A stretch of DNA of 64,000 nt from Enterovibrio coralii (GCF_001559595.1 NZ_LNTY01000006.1:558001-622000); one strand, 5' to 3'; numbered from the stretch's first letter, positions 46,705 to 58,224 are shown. Notes: generated by a model not told the origin, from the letters alone. Program-made: numbers and translations.

Positions 46705-48407
46705 TCAAAACAGAAAGTAACGTTGCGCCATTGGCAACACATCCGCTGGCTGACAAACCAATAGCTGCCCGTCAGCGCGTACTTCATACGTCTGTGGATC
46801 GACCTCTATATTGGGTTGCCAATCATTAAGCTTCATGTCTTTCTTGCGAATGCTTCGACAGCCTCTCACCGCGCTGACACCACTCTTGAGTTCGAGCATG
46901 TCTGGCACGCCGCGGTCAATCGCTATCTGTGACATAAAGAGTAGTGAACTTTGGGCAGGGCCGCCGCCAAATGCCCCAAACATTGGACGATAGTGCACAG
47001 GTTGTGGTGTTGGAATGGAACCGTTAGGATCGCCCATCGGTGCCGTCACAATCAGACCACCTTTGATAACCAAAGAAGGCTTAACCCCGAAGAAAGCGGG
47101 CTTCCAAAGGATGAGGTCAGCAAGCTTACCCACCTCAACAGAACCTACTTCATGCGACATACCGTGCGCGATAGCCGGATTGATAGTGTATTTCGCAACG
47201 TATCGCTTAATGCGGTTGTTATCGTTATACGCAGAGTCTCCTTCCATTGCGCCAAACTGTACTTTCATTTTGTGTGCTGTTTGCCAAGTGCGAATCACAA
47301 CCTCCCCTACACGACCCATGGCCTGTGAGTCTGAAGAGATCATTGAAAACGCGCCCATGTCATGAAGCATATCTTCTGCAGCAATTGTCTCTCGTCGAAT
47401 ACGAGATTCCGCAAAGGCAATGTCTTCCGCAATCGACGGCGACAAATGGTGGCATACCATCAACATATCTAAGTGTTCATCTACAGTATTGATGGTGTAA
47501 GGCCGAGTTGGATTTGTGGAGGATGGCAGAACATTTGGTAGCCCTGCCGCCTTAATGATGTCGGGCGCATGCCCACCGCCCGCACCTTCCGTGTGGTATG
47601 TATGGATAACGCGATCGCCGATGGCATTCAGCGTCGCTTCGACGAAACCACATTCGTTCAAGGTATCGGTATGGATCGCCACTTGAACATCCAATGCGTC
47701 TGCCACCGATAAACAACAATCAATGGCAGCAGGCGTTGAGCCCAATCTTCGTGAAGCTTTAACCCGCACGCACCTGCAGCAACCTGTTCCTCCAACGCAT
47801 CCGGTAAGCTTGCATTGCCCTTTCCTAGTAAGCCAAAGTTCATCGGGAAGGCGTCCAAGGACTCAAGCATGCGGTGAATATTCCAAGGGCCAGGCGTACA
47901 GGTCGTGGCATTGGTTCCCGTTGCAGGGCCAGTACCGCCGCCCACAAAGGTTGTCACACCCGACGTCAGTGCCTCTTCAATTTGTTGAGGACAGATAAAG
48001 TGGATGTGCGAATCAATGCCACCAGCAGTCAGTATTTGCCCTTCACCCGCAACCACTTCTGTGCCGGGGCCGATGATGATATCGACACCATCTTGAATAT
48101 CAGGATTACCGGCTTTACCAATGCCACTGATGCGCCCGCCTTTGACGGCCACATCGGCCTTAACGATGCCCCACCAATCCAACACCACCACATTCGTGAT
48201 CACCATATCTGGTGTTTCATAGCTCGGTCTTTGGCTCTGCCCCATACCATCACGAATGGTTTTACCACCGCCAAATTTCACTTCATCGCCGTAAATGGTG
48301 AAGTCTTTTTCTACTTGCAGCCACAGTTCAGTGTCTGCCAAACGCAGGCTGTCACCTGTTGTGGGACCAAACATTTCTGCATAGGCATTGCGTGATATCT
48401 TTGCCAT
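46705..48407 (-). CDS. ureC: Urease alpha (catalytic) subunit UreC, frameshifted
   Basis: Hydrolyses urea to ammonia and carbamate at a di-nickel centre. N-terminal [30 protein letters not shown] (Ni His pair), carbamylated lysine in GLKLHEDW and the flap His in MVCHHLSP are all present. The frame slips near 47735. Restoring one G in a GGG run gives [16 protein letters not shown] and exactly 567 residues, the standard UreC length. Both halves are perfectly conserved, so the break is most likely a sequencing error; if real, the strain would be urease-negative. Confidence 0.93.
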
Positions 48408-48408
48408 G

Positions 48409-48780
48409 TCAGTCGTCCTTATCTGCCGAATCTATCTTACTACTACCGGATAGATCGCCCATCACTCGGCCTTGAAAACCATAGACAGTGCGCGTGCCAG
48501 CATAAGCCACCAGCTCTACCGTTCGGCTTTGCCCTGGTTCGAAACGAACAGCAGTGCCAGAAGGGATATTGAGTCTGAATCCTTTTGCCGCCTCGCGATC
48601 AAACGCCAGAGCATCGTTAACTTCGTAAAAGTGATAGTGAGAACCGACTTGAACCGGCCTGTCGCCCGTATTGGCAACATCGAGTGCTACCGTTTGGCGG
48701 CCTGCATTTAATTCAATGTCACCGGCTTGTGCTCGCAATTCTCCGGGCACGAAGCCTGAATGGCTTGATGATTGAGACAT
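48409..48780 (-). CDS. ureB: Urease beta subunit UreB
   Basis: Structural subunit, about 123 residues. [30 protein letters not shown] and [17 protein letters not shown] are the conserved family segments. ATG 48780 follows AGGAGG by seven bases; the open frame back to 48795 starts inside the ureA stop. A non-conserved polar tail ([11 protein letters not shown]) precedes ureC by one base. Confidence 0.95.
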   Translation of the reverse strand: MSQSSSHSGFVPGELRAQAGDIELNAGRQTVALDVANTGDRPVQVGSHYHFYEVNDALAFDREAAKGFRLNIPSGTAVRFEPGQSRTVELVAYAGTRTVYGFQGRVMGDLSGSSKIDSADKDD

Positions 48781-48791
48781 GAGCCGCCTCC

Positions 48792-49094
48792 TCAAACAAT
48801 AGGGTCATGAACGGTGACCAGCTTGGTACCGTCTGGAAACGTGACTTCCACTTGCACGTCATGAATCATGGCCGGAACACCGTCCATAACATCTTCGACA
48901 GAGAGAATCGTGCGACCATAATCCATCAACTCCGCCACAGATTTCCCATCTCTAGCACCTTCCATAATGGCAGCACTGATAAGCGCAACGGCTTCGGGGT
49001 AGTTCAATTTCAGCCCACGTTCTTTACGCCTTTCCGCCAGCAGCGCCGCAGTAAATATCAGCAGTTTGTCTTTCTCTCTAGGGGTTAGCTCCAT
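48792..49094 (-). CDS. ureA: Urease gamma subunit UreA
   Basis: 100-residue structural subunit. [31 protein letters not shown] contains the family start, followed by [20 protein letters not shown] and [18 protein letters not shown]. First of the three adjacent structural genes ureABC. Separate UreA and UreB are the usual bacterial arrangement. Confidence 0.96.
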   Translation of the reverse strand: MELTPREKDKLLIFTAALLAERRKERGLKLNYPEAVALISAAIMEGARDGKSVAELMDYGRTILSVEDVMDGVPAMIHDVQVEVTFPDGTKLVTVHDPIV

Positions 49095-49118
49095 GGTGCT
49101 TACTCCTTACGAATGTCG

Positions 49119-49990
49119 TTATGTTCGCCAAATTCGCGGTAAATCGGGCAACTCGCCCGTCCAATGCAATCTGATTTGTTGCCAGCATGTCGCCATCAAC
49201 ATAAAAAGCTGTTCTGTGTTATCTGCCAGCCCTCTAAGAACCAACAGCCCATCCATGACAGTCAGGCCGACCAAGATGTCAGCGGGGTGTGTTTGGTTTC
49301 GCCACCATTCACAGACAGCGTGAAAATCATCTGGGCTGCCGTAAGCGATGAGAGTTCCCGCAACGGGCTTACCTCGAAGCGATGCTGCATCTTTTGTCCA
49401 CGTTTCAGCACTTACTCTGAGGCGTTCACAAAGCAGTAATCGCTCCTCGACAAACACCTTTGTCAGACCGTCGATTTGCCCTTGTTCAAAATGGGCATTA
49501 GACGCGGGTTGACCGAGCGTCCAAATGTCGAAACCAACAAACTTGGCACTTTTAGAAAGGTGGATGTCATTGCGTGTGCGAAGGTTGGCATTGGGAAATG
49601 CGATGTTCTCCAAAGGCACGAATTCCAGCCGTGCATCAGGCGCAACGTGAAATATCTGATCGACGTGTGCTATGCGGCCATCTGAACGATAAAAGCGGGT
49701 TGCACCGGGTGTTGTCACTAGTGCTTGCGCGCCTTCTTCCAGCGAAATACTCACACTTAACGCATCACCACCAACAATGCCCCCAGGGGGATGGAGAATG
49801 TGGCTATGACATACGCCCCTTCGGGATAAAGAGAACGTTGAACCGCAAGCGGGCCTCTATGAGTGCGATGTTTAAGTACTGTTCGGTCGCTGCGCTTGAC
49901 GAACCCCAAGTGCAATTCAGCTTCCCAACTACCATGGCTGGGCTCATTAGATAAGGGACTATCATCAAGTGCTATCAGCGTTTGCGCCAC
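49119..49990 (-). CDS. ureD: Urease accessory protein UreD (UreH), frameshifted
   Basis: Scaffold of the UreDFG activation complex. The N-terminal 77 codons begin at GTG 49990 (GGGAGA upstream) with [32 protein letters not shown]. The rest runs from about 49800. One base missing near 49805 restores YPEGA(V)[18 protein letters not shown], a nearly invariant UreD segment, giving 290 residues. The start is 12 bp after the urtE stop, so urt and ure genes form one transcription unit. Confidence 0.9.
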
Positions 49991-50001
49991 ACGCTCTCCC
50001 G

Positions 50002-50697
50002 TTAAACCGTCAGATATTGTCTGATGAGTTCGTCATTCAGTTCTGCCATGTTTCCTGAGGCAACGTTCCGGCCTCTATCAAGCAAACAAAACCGATCACC
50101 GACTTTTCGTGCAAAAGGCAGTTTCTGTTCCACCAGCACCACCGTTAAGCCTAGCTCGTCATTAAGGCGTCGGATAATATCGCCTATCTCTTGAACGATA
50201 TTGGGTTGAATCCCTTCTGTCGGCTCGTCAAGAAGCAGAAGCTTTGGGTCAATCACTAGCGCGCGTCCAATGGCTAGTTGTTGTTGCTGACCACCTGACA
50301 GGTCGCCGCCAAATCGGTTCTTCATTTCTGCGAGGACGGGGAAGAGCTCATAGATAAACGGCGGGATCTTCCTGTCTCCTTTCGGACGAATCGGCAGACC
50401 GATTTGAAGATTTTCCTCAACCGTCAGACGCGGAAATATCTGCCTGCCTTGAGGGACGTAACCAACACCATGCCTCGGGCGCATTTCAGCGCGCAAAGCA
50501 GCAAGGTCTTTACCCGCCACCGAGATTTCTCCACTGTCGATAGCCAACAGCCCCATGATGCTTTGCAACAAGGTGGTTTTCCCAACACCGTTGCGTCCCA
50601 TTACCACAGTGCATTGCCCTTTGGGTGCATCTATTGATAAATCCCAAAGCGTCTGACTCTCTCCGTACCGCTGATTCAGTCCTTTCACACTTAGCAA
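50002..50697 (-). CDS. urtE: Urea ABC transporter ATP-binding protein UrtE
   Basis: 231-residue branched-chain-type ATPase. [20 protein letters not shown], Walker [29 protein letters not shown], signature [15 protein letters not shown] and Walker [19 protein letters not shown], the last typical for UrtE. It starts at TTG 50697 with GGAG nine bases upstream. Partner of UrtD in the importer. Confidence 0.94.
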   Translation of the reverse strand: MLSVKGLNQRYGESQTLWDLSIDAPKGQCTVVMGRNGVGKTTLLQSIMGLLAIDSGEISVAGKDLAALRAEMRPRHGVGYVPQGRQIFPRLTVEENLQIGLPIRPKGDRKIPPFIYELFPVLAEMKNRFGGDLSGGQQQQLAIGRALVIDPKLLLLDEPTEGIQPNIVQEIGDIIRRLNDELGLTVVLVEQKLPFARKVGDRFCLLDRGRNVASGNMAELNDELIRQYLTV

Positions 50698-50722
50698 AAC
50701 TCAACTCTCCTTGTCTGGCTTG

Positions 50723-51618
50723 CTACTGACCCAAATAGACTTCTCTGACTTTCGGGTTGTCCTGAACATCTTTCATATTGCCTTCCGCGAGCACATGGCC
50801 TTGATGAAGAACGGTGACAGTCGACGCAATGCTTCGTACAAACTCCATGTCATGCTCAACCACCATGATCGAGTGGCTACCTGCTAACGAGAGGAGCAAT
50901 TCGGCGGTCCTATCCATCTCTTGATGTGTCATCCCCGCTACGGTTCATCCACCAGCAACAATCTTGGTTTTTGCATCAACAACATGCCGATTTCTAACCA
51001 TTGCTTTTGTCCGTGAGACAATTTTCCCGCCAACATCCGGTATTGCGCTTCTAAGCCTATTAGCTCTAACACTTTCTCAATGTCGCATTTTTGCTCTCCC
51101 GTCAGCCTTGCCTTAAACAAATGCAACGTGGATTTATTGCCCGCCATTGCAAGCTCAAGGTTTTCCCAAACGGACAGAGCTTCAAAAACGGTCGGCTTTT
51201 GAAACTTCCTGCCAATCCCTGCATTGGCAATTTGTGCTTCATCCATTTTCAAAAGATTGAGTTGTTGTCCCAGCCAGACATCACCTGCATCAGGACGCGC
51301 TTTCCCAGTGATGATGTCCATCATGGTGGTCTTACCGGCACCATTCGGGCCGATGATGCAGCGTAACTCCCCTTCTTTGATGTAGAGGTTTAAATCGTTA
51401 ATCGCTTTAAACCCATCGAAGGAAACCGACACGCCTTCGACATACAACAGCATGCCGTTTTTGACATCAACTTTGGGGTTATAAGGTGGCTTGAGAAAGC
51501 TGAAGACCTGATCACGTCGAGTCAGCTCATGCAAAAACTCTCCGGCCGCGCCGCTTGATTCAGGGAGATGCGTCTTTTGGTACTTCATGCTCTCCATCCA
51601 AAGCGTTTTCGACATCAT
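50723..51618 (-). CDS. urtD: Urea ABC transporter ATP-binding protein UrtD, frameshifted
   Basis: Second ATPase of the urea importer. N-terminal extension then LYVEGVSVSFDGFKAINDLNLY, Walker A GPNGAGKTTMMD, signature KLSHGQKQWLEIGMLL. The frame ends in LLLVDEP-stop, just at Walker B; the rest (AGMTHQEMDRTAELL, VVEHDMEFVRSIA) is in the next frame. One missing G at about 50938 (CCG-GTA) rejoins VDEPVAGMT, giving 298 residues. Overlaps urtC by 4 bp. Confidence 0.92.
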
Positions 51619-52709
51619 GCGTTGGCCTCCTTTTTGTTCAGAAGGCCACTCACGCCTTTTGGCAGGTAAAGCGTTGCAAGCACAAACAGAGCCCCCAAAG
51701 CAAACAACCAGACTTCAGGGAACTCGACGGTAAACCAGCTTTTGGCATAGTTAACAAGAAGCGCGCCGACGATAGCACCATAAAGCGTGGCGCGGCCGCC
51801 CAGCGCAACCCAGACAACAATCTCGATGGAGTTGAGCGGCGCAAACTCCCCTGGGTTGATAATCCCCACTTGAGGTACATACAACGCGCCAGCTATGCCT
51901 GCGATGGCCGCAGAAAGCACAAATAGCCAAAGCTTACTTTTCTCGACTGCATAGCCGACAAAACGGGCACGCGACTCCGCATCTCGAATAGCGATGGTCA
52001 ATGCGCCAAGACGGCTGGTGACAATGGCTCGGCAGATCAGATAACAAATACCAAGGGCTATTACGGTCGCGACGAATAACCCAACACGGGTGGCATCACT
52101 TTGAAGGCTGAACCCCAACAGATCTTTAAAATCTGTCAGGCCATTGTTGCCGCCAAACCCCATTTCATTTCGGAAAAATGCCAACATCAAAGCGAATGTC
52201 ATTGCCTGCGTCATGATGGAGAGATAAACGCCAGAAACACGAGAGCGGAAGGCCAGCCAACCGAACACAAATGCAAGAAGACCCGGTACGGCAATGGCCA
52301 TCAGGCAAGCAAACCAGAACATGTCAAAGCCATACCAAAACCAAGGCAGCTCGGACCAATTCAGAAACACCATAAAATCTGGCAACTCAGGGTTGCCATA
52401 CACACTGCGATCACCAATTTGGCGCATCAGATACATGCCCATGGCGTACCCACCGAGGGCAAAGAAAGCACCGTGCCCCAAACTAAGAATGCCGAGATAC
52501 CCCCACACTAAATCGACGGAGAGCGCGAGGATGGCGTAACTCAAGTACTTACCTAAAAGAGAGACCGTGTAGGTTTCGAGATGGAACACACTGGTCGCGG
52601 GCACCCAAAGATTGAGTACCGGCACCATTACCGCCGAAATGCCGAGCACGAGAATAAGTAGTGTCGTCGCGCTATCAAACAACGGTTTATGTAACGGATG
52701 TCTGTCCAT
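51615..52709 (-). CDS. urtC: Urea ABC transporter permease UrtC
   Basis: 364-residue LivM-type permease with about ten helices. VDLVWGYLGILSLGHGAFFALGGYAMGMYLMRQ, SGVYLSIMTQAMTFALMLAFFRNEMGFGGNNGLTDFKD and the region ESRARFVGY are characteristic of UrtC. It pairs with UrtB to form the membrane channel. It follows urtB by three bases. Confidence 0.95.
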   Translation of the reverse strand: MDRHPLHKPLFDSATTLLILVLGISAVMVPVLNLWVPATSVFHLETYTVSLLGKYLSYAILALSVDLVWGYLGILSLGHGAFFALGGYAMGMYLMRQIGDRSVYGNPELPDFMVFLNWSELPWFWYGFDMFWFACLMAIAVPGLLAFVFGWLAFRSRVSGVYLSIMTQAMTFALMLAFFRNEMGFGGNNGLTDFKDLLGFSLQSDATRVGLFVATVIALGICYLICRAIVTSRLGALTIAIRDAESRARFVGYAVEKSKLWLFVLSAAIAGIAGALYVPQVGIINPGEFAPLNSIEIVVWVALGGRATLYGAIVGALLVNYAKSWFTVEFPEVWLFALGALFVLATLYLPKGVSGLLNKKEANA

Positions 52710-52712
52710 GAC

Positions 52713-54379
52713 TTATGAATCCTCCGCCATACGACCACGCTGAGGAAAGAGTCCTTTTGGTCTTTTTTGGATAAAAAGAATGATGAATACCAACACGAGG
52801 ATCTTCGCTAACACCGCCCCTGCCCAAGCTCCAAAATCTTATTGAATACGCCCAAGCTCAAGCCTGCAGCCAACGTCCCCCAGAGATTCCCGACACCACC
52901 AAACACCACCACCATGAAGGAGTCGATGATGTAAGCTTGCCCCATATTGGGTCCGACATTGGTGAGCTGAGACAGTGCAACGCCCGCCACACCTGCGATG
53001 CCAGACCCCAGACCAAAAGTTGCCATGTCTACCCATTCAGAACGCACCCCCATTGCGCGCGCCATTGAGCGGTTTTGGGACACTGCACGAACTTGAAGCC
53101 CCAAGGAAGTGCGTTTCAGCACAAAGAGCAGCGCAAAGAAAACGAGGAGGCAGAAAACAATGATGTACATGCGGCTTGCAGTAAGCTGCAGCATTGGCGA
53201 CACATCTATCATGCCGCTCATAAACTCTGGCGTACTGACGGAACGGTTCAACGGAGAGAAGATAGATCGCACCGCTTGTTGCAAGATCAAGCTGATCCCA
53301 AACGTTGCAAGCAGGGTTTCTAATGGTCGTCCGTATAAATGGCGAATAACACTGCGTTCAATCAACACACCAACCAGACCCGATACAACGAATGCACAAG
53401 GAATCGAGAGGAGCAGTGCCATGCCAGTGTAAGCAGGAAGCAATTGCTGCATCACGTACGTGGTGTACGCCCCCAACATGATGAGTTCACCGTGGGCCAT
53501 GTTAATGACACCCATCACGCCAAATGTGATAGCAAGACCAATCCCTGCCAACACCAACACAGAACCCAGACTTAAGCCGAAATACAAGGTCTGGGCTGCG
53601 TTTACCACTTTCTGGGTTTGGTTGTAGTCATCGATGGCGGCATTCAATGCTTGTGCCAATGGCGTATTGTCATCATCAATGGTTACGCGGGCTACTTGCA
53701 GTGCTTCAAAGGCTTGAGGTAATCCTGACGATGCCAAAACATCAATCGATTCAATTTTTTCCGCATCAGTTCCCTGTCCCGTTAGCGTGTAAACCGCTAA
53801 CGCCACATTCAAATACGATTTAGTGACGCCGTCACTTTCTTTTTCGACTAATTCGGACAGTGCCATCGCCAAAGGCTCATCCACTTCACCGATCAGTCGT
53901 TGCGCGCCCGCTTGTTTTTGCGCCAAATCACTGCCTGTTAATGCCAGCGTCGCGAGTAACGTTTTTATCTGGGAGCGCATTTTGTTGTTGAGGGTGACGC
54001 TGCGATAATTGCGTTTCTTGGCGACAGTGACTTTCTCTCCGGTGACGACATTTTCAATTTCACTGCCCTTTTTGAAGGTGTCACTGACAACAAACCACAA
54101 CGCCTTGTCTTTCTTTCCGTAGACCACTCGCTTTTCTAGCAAGCTGTTCAACAGCTGCGCTTTGTTTTTGTCATCAGATTGCGCAATTAGCGTGACGGCT
54201 TTTTGTTTGTCATTGAATGATTTGCTGGTGAGAAGTGTTTGGATGTCGTCAAACGATTTGGTTTCCCCAAACACGTCAAAAGAGGTGGCAAACATCAGGG
54301 TGACGATAAGTGAAATCATCAACCGATAGATATTCTCCTTCAATGCTGCATGTCGAACTGGCTTCTTCGCATGATTCAA
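52713..54379 (-). CDS. urtB: Urea ABC transporter permease UrtB, frameshifted
   Basis: LivH-type permease with the long N-terminal periplasmic extension (about 230 residues after a signal-like helix) that marks UrtB. Membrane part: FGVMGVINMAHGELIMLGAYTTYV, LLATFGISLILQQ and VFGGVGNLWGTLAAGLSLG. The first frame stops at 52808 (LELGQGRC). One G missing from a GGGGG run restores GQGAVLAKILVLVFIILF and a tail to 52713, about 555 residues. The start may be TTG 54379 or ATG 54319; neither has an ideal ribosome site. Confidence 0.9.
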
Positions 54380-54466
54380 TCCCTTGAAAAAAGCCCGCCA
54401 AGTCGGTCGTATGGTAGGAGACGGCTCCGCTTGGCAGGCAAGGAGTTAAAAGGTAAAAGAGAGACT

Positions 54467-55756
54467 TTATTCACTCACACCAGAGCATTGTCCGGTGGTC
54501 ACATTGAAACTGCCGCAAGACATAGGTTTTAACCAGCTCGCGAACAAGTCTTTTGAGCCTGTCAGGAAGTCCGACCAAGCATCACCGGCAACCACATCAG
54601 GGGTTTCCCATACCGTGACAAACTGGCCATCATCCTGAATTTCGCCAATCAGCACAGGTTTGGTGATATGGTGGTTTGGCATCATGGTGGCGTAGCCGCC
54701 TGTGAGGTTTGGCACTGTCACGCCAATAATGGCGTCTTGAACAGCATCAGAATCCGTTGTGCCCGCTTTCTCTACCGCCTTTGCCCACATGTTGAAGCCA
54801 AGGTAAGTCGCTTCCATTGGGTCATTGGTGACGCGGTCATCATCTTTGATGTAAGCGTGCCATTGTTCGACAAACTCATCGTTTTCATCCGTTTCAACGC
54901 TCATGAAGTAGTTCCATGCGGCAAGGTGTCCAACCAAGTTAGACGTATCCATACCAGACAGCTCTTCTTCACCCACGGAGAAAGCAACGACAGGAATGTC
55001 CTCTGCTTCTACACCTTGCGCTGCCAGCTCTTTGTAGAAAGGCACATTTGCGTCACCATTGATGGTCGACACCACCGCGGTTTTCTTGCCTTCAGCACCA
55101 AACTTTTTGATATCCGCAACAATCGACTGCCAATCTGAATGACCAAACGGCGTGTAGTTGATCATGATGTCTTCTGGCGCGACACCACTATCAATTAGGT
55201 AGGCTTCGAGGATCTTGTTTGTTGTGCGTGGATAGACATAGTCCGTACCCGCCAGCACCCAGCGTTCTACATCAAGCTCATCCATCAAATAATCAACGGC
55301 AGGAATGGCTTGTTGATTTGGTGCAGCACCTGTGTAGAACACGTTTTTGGAGGACTCTTCACCCTCGTACTGGACAGGATAAAAAAGAAGGCTGTTAAGC
55401 TCTTCGAACACGGGCAGAACTGATTTGCGTGATACCGATGTCCAACAACCAAACACCACATCTACATCTTCTTTCTCAATCAGCTCACGCGCTTTTTCAG
55501 CAAATAGTGGCCAGTTAGAGGCAGGATCGACAACAACGGCTTCTAGTTTCTTACCGAGCAAACCGCCTTTCTTGTTTTGCTCATCCACCATCATCAACAC
55601 GGTGTCTTTCAGCGTAGTTTCACTGATTGCCATGGTCCCTGACAATGAATGAAGCACCCCAACCTTGATGGTGTCTTCATCCGCCACTACCTGATAAGAC
55701 AAGCCCGCAAGCGTTATTGCACTTACCCAATTTAATGCAATCTTCTTTCCGTTCAT
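54467..55756 (-). CDS. urtA: Urea ABC transporter substrate-binding protein UrtA
   Basis: 429-residue periplasmic binding protein. Signal peptide ending VVAD, then IKVGVLHSLSGTMAISETTLKD, VVFGCWTSVSRKSVLPVFE and LFYPVQYEGEESSKNVFYTGAAPNQQ, the signatures that separate UrtA from amino-acid binding proteins. AAGGAG precedes ATG 55756. It is the first gene of the locus, directly behind a sigma-54 promoter. Confidence 0.96.
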   Translation of the reverse strand: MNGKKIALNWVSAITLAGLSYQVVADEDTIKVGVLHSLSGTMAISETTLKDTVLMMVDEQNKKGGLLGKKLEAVVVDPASNWPLFAEKARELIEKEDVDVVFGCWTSVSRKSVLPVFEELNSLLFYPVQYEGEESSKNVFYTGAAPNQQAIPAVDYLMDELDVERWVLAGTDYVYPRTTNKILEAYLIDSGVAPEDIMINYTPFGHSDWQSIVADIKKFGAEGKKTAVVSTINGDANVPFYKELAAQGVEAEDIPVVAFSVGEEELSGMDTSNLVGHLAAWNYFMSVETDENDEFVEQWHAYIKDDDRVTNDPMEATYLGFNMWAKAVEKAGTTDSDAVQDAIIGVTVPNLTGGYATMMPNHHITKPVLIGEIQDDGQFVTVWETPDVVAGDAWSDFLTGSKDLFASWLKPMSCGSFNVTTGQCSGVSE

Positions 55757-55792
55757 TGCAACTGCTCCTTATGAGTACCTGCGGAACGACGG

Positions 55793-55808
55793 AGCAAAAG
55801 CCTTGCCA
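55793..55808 (-). promoter_or_regulatory. Sigma-54 (RpoN) promoter of the urt-ure operon
   Basis: On the minus strand TGGCAAGGCTTTTGCT matches the consensus TGGCAC-N5-TTGCW, with GG and GC separated by exactly 10 bases. Transcription would begin about 25 bp before the urtA start. Confidence 0.75.
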
Positions 55809-55916
55809 AACTCGCGTTATACATCGCAATTAATTTGTAATCGGATGAAATAGAAATGATTTATGTAAAAGTGGATTAAGGGAGGACGGACTTTTCAAAT
55901 GTGTACATAACTAAAA

Positions 55917-55975
55917 TGGTGCACGCCATAAATTCCAACGCACTATATTAGCCCCCTCGAATATACAGTGCACCA
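55917..55975. promoter_or_regulatory. NtrC-like half-sites upstream of urtA
   Basis: TGGTGCA (55917-55923) and TGCACCA (55969-55975) are exact, oppositely oriented NtrC half-sites 110-170 bp upstream of the sigma-54 promoter. The full 17-bp consensus is only partly met at each, so NtrC binding is inferred. Confidence 0.45.
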
Positions 55976-56061
55976 TAGGGTATAAGTACGCAAAACGGAT
56001 CGGAAACGGCTAGGCTTTCGTAATGGCAAATATTGTCTAACTGAAATACGGAGGGATAAAG

Positions 56062-56504
56062 ATGCAGTGGCTTAATCGCTTCGGCATGCTACTCCTGCTT
56101 AGTTTGCCTGCAACATCTCTGGCGTACCCGCACTACGGGCTCTATCAGCCACATCGCACGCTTATGTACTTCACTCCCAGTGAAGGTGAAGAGTCAGCGG
56201 CATTCCAGCAACAAATGCTTATTCATGGCTGCCAAATGGATGAAAGAGACCTACGTTGCTTGTGTTAGATACCACCGCGATGACCGACTCGCGAGGGCTC
56301 TTTTCTTCTAACGAAATCTCGACACTGCTGGAAAAATTCGGCATCCCAAGTAACGAGCACATCGCCGTCCTCATTGGGAAAGACGGCACGGAAAAATTTC
56401 GCTGGGAAACAGAGGTTAACATCAACGAACTTGTCGATGTCATCGATGAAATGCCAATGCGAAAACAAGAGATAGCTCAAAGAGGCATGAGGTGCAGTAT
56501 TTAG
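56062..56504 (+). CDS. DUF4174 secreted protein, frameshifted
   Basis: Signal peptide (MQWLNRFGMLLLLSLPATSLA) followed by HRTLMYFTPSEGEESAAFQQQ and ERDL, then in the next frame VLDTTAMTDSRGLF, VLIGKDGTEKFRWE and a terminal DEMPMRKQE. This is the DUF4174 pattern, a thioredoxin-like fold of unknown role. One missing base near 56262 joins RDLR-x-LVLDTT and gives 147 residues. It diverges from the urea locus and shares its upstream region. Confidence 0.78.
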
Positions 56505-56655
56505 CGTGCAGTGTTGTTAAGGTGCTAACTCATACAAACAGAGATAACGATTAATCTAACAAATAGAAAAAGTTATATACTCCCTACCTGTTTACAGTCA
56601 GACGCACTGGCATTTGGCGTGTCTGATCTCTTCATATTCACCAAGGATTTCTCCA

Positions 56656-57387
56656 TTGCAATTAGGTGCTCAAATATACGCATTAGGTGAGAGTGTGATT
56701 CGAAAAGAATCACAGGCTATTTTCGATAGATTTGCCGCAATGGAGTACCAAGGCATTGAAATGCCTTTCATGATGGATATCAAAGATGCACTCAATCAGT
56801 CTGGCTTAAAGTATTCAGCCCTTCATGTCGGTCCAGATTTACTCGTTAACCCCCAGAATCTCATAGAACACATGCTTCTTAGCGACTGTCGACACCTGTG
56901 CCTTTCTGGCCCAATAGGCTGGCATGACAGAACGTTGGAAAACTTTCAGACGACCTCCAGTCTAATCAATGAAAAAGCAGCAATGTTCTTAAAGGAAGGC
57001 ATTCAGGTTCACTACCATAACCATGACTTCGAATTTCTACCTCTAGGTAGTCTTGCCCAAAGACCAATAGACATTCTTCTTAGCGAACTCGACCCAAATT
57101 TGGTCAACCTTTGTGTAGATACTGGTTGGTTAAACTTAGTCGGAACATGTCCAATAACATTCTTGTCTACACATAAAAATCGCATTTCATATGTGCACTT
57201 AAGAGACTTCAAAGGCTCTGTGTCATCAGAATTAGGCGGCGGGCAAATAGATTTAACGAGCATCGTTGATGAAATCAAAACAAATTCAGCGATTGATTGG
57301 GTCGTGATAGAACTTGACCCTGTGCCATATATAGAGAAAAAGTTTGAAAACAGCCGCGTCTATTTAGCAAAACACGGCTGTTTATAG
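56656..57387 (+). CDS. Xylose-isomerase-like TIM-barrel sugar epimerase/isomerase
   Basis: A 243-residue AP-endonuclease-2-type TIM barrel. It has LQLGAQIYALGE at the N-terminus, metal ligands in VHYHNHDFEF, LCVDTGWL and VHLRDFKG, and a final VVIELDP. I choose TTG 56656: AAGGA lies eight bases upstream and the family begins exactly there. The open frame from 56614 adds 14 unlikely residues. Substrate unknown. More AT-rich than its neighbours. Confidence 0.8.
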   Translation: MQLGAQIYALGESVIRKESQAIFDRFAAMEYQGIEMPFMMDIKDALNQSGLKYSALHVGPDLLVNPQNLIEHMLLSDCRHLCLSGPIGWHDRTLENFQTTSSLINEKAAMFLKEGIQVHYHNHDFEFLPLGSLAQRPIDILLSELDPNLVNLCVDTGWLNLVGTCPITFLSTHKNRISYVHLRDFKGSVSSELGGGQIDLTSIVDEIKTNSAIDWVVIELDPVPYIEKKFENSRVYLAKHGCL

Positions 57388-57392
57388 GGCAG

Positions 57393-58099
57393 TTACAACT
57401 CGATTGTCATGTCGTCTTTTGGTTCAGAATCGTCGTGTTTATTTTCCCCAGCAATCAACTCATACGCCACGGATAACACGGCAACGAAATAAACCATTAC
57501 CACATACCCAAGGATCATATCGATAAAAAACAGACCGAGCAGAGAAATAAAGTGCGTCAGCGCACCGACAACCACAGGGACAACACCCAAAAGAAGAAAT
57601 AACGCTCCCGTTTTACCTTCTGTGTTTTTCCAAGCCCAATGGATCGACACTGTCTCTCCCACTGCAATTGACGGGAAAATGATCGACAAACGACACGCAA
57701 TCAGCGCGAACGCCAACATCGAGACAAATGCGAGAATGCCACCAAAGGCTCAACCAATGTCGTCAAACCGGTCAACACCAACGCAAGGCCAATCAGAACA
57801 AAAGAGTATCCCAAGGTATAAATCAAAAACTCTCGCTCAATTTTGCCAAACGCTATTCTTCCCCATTGAGGCACCGAGCTTTCTCCCAGAAGCAAAATAC
57901 GGTGAACATTTATCGCCACAAATACCGCGAGAATAACAGAAACAATACCGCTCGCTAATGCAACCCCACCGCTGTCGGATTGCGATGCCGCAAGCTCCAA
58001 CATCCACGATAATATGACTGGAATCGCCACTGCCTTAGTAATGGCGAGCTTGGCTAGCCAGGTTCGTCTTGATGCTTCTTGAAGCGTTTGAACAAACAC
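57393..58099 (-). CDS. Hypothetical polytopic membrane protein, frameshifted
   Basis: About 235 residues with five or six hydrophobic helices and a short acidic cytoplasmic tail (KHDDSEPKDDMTIEL). The first piece starts MFVQTLQEASRRTWLAKL. The second includes LIACRLSIIFPSIAVG and a FFIDMILGYVVMVYFVAVL helix. One T missing from a TTTT run near 57729 joins VEPFGGILAFVSML. I do not recognise the family; it loosely resembles YciC-type membrane proteins. Confidence 0.65.
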
Positions 58100-58224
58100 G
58101 TATTTACGTCCTTTTAAGTCTTTTTCGGCGGTTAGACACCGATGATACGGATAGAAAATGAAGAGTCAGTCGACATGGCAATAAGATGAGAGGTTATTAT
58201 CCTGTTTGCCAACATTAACGCTAT

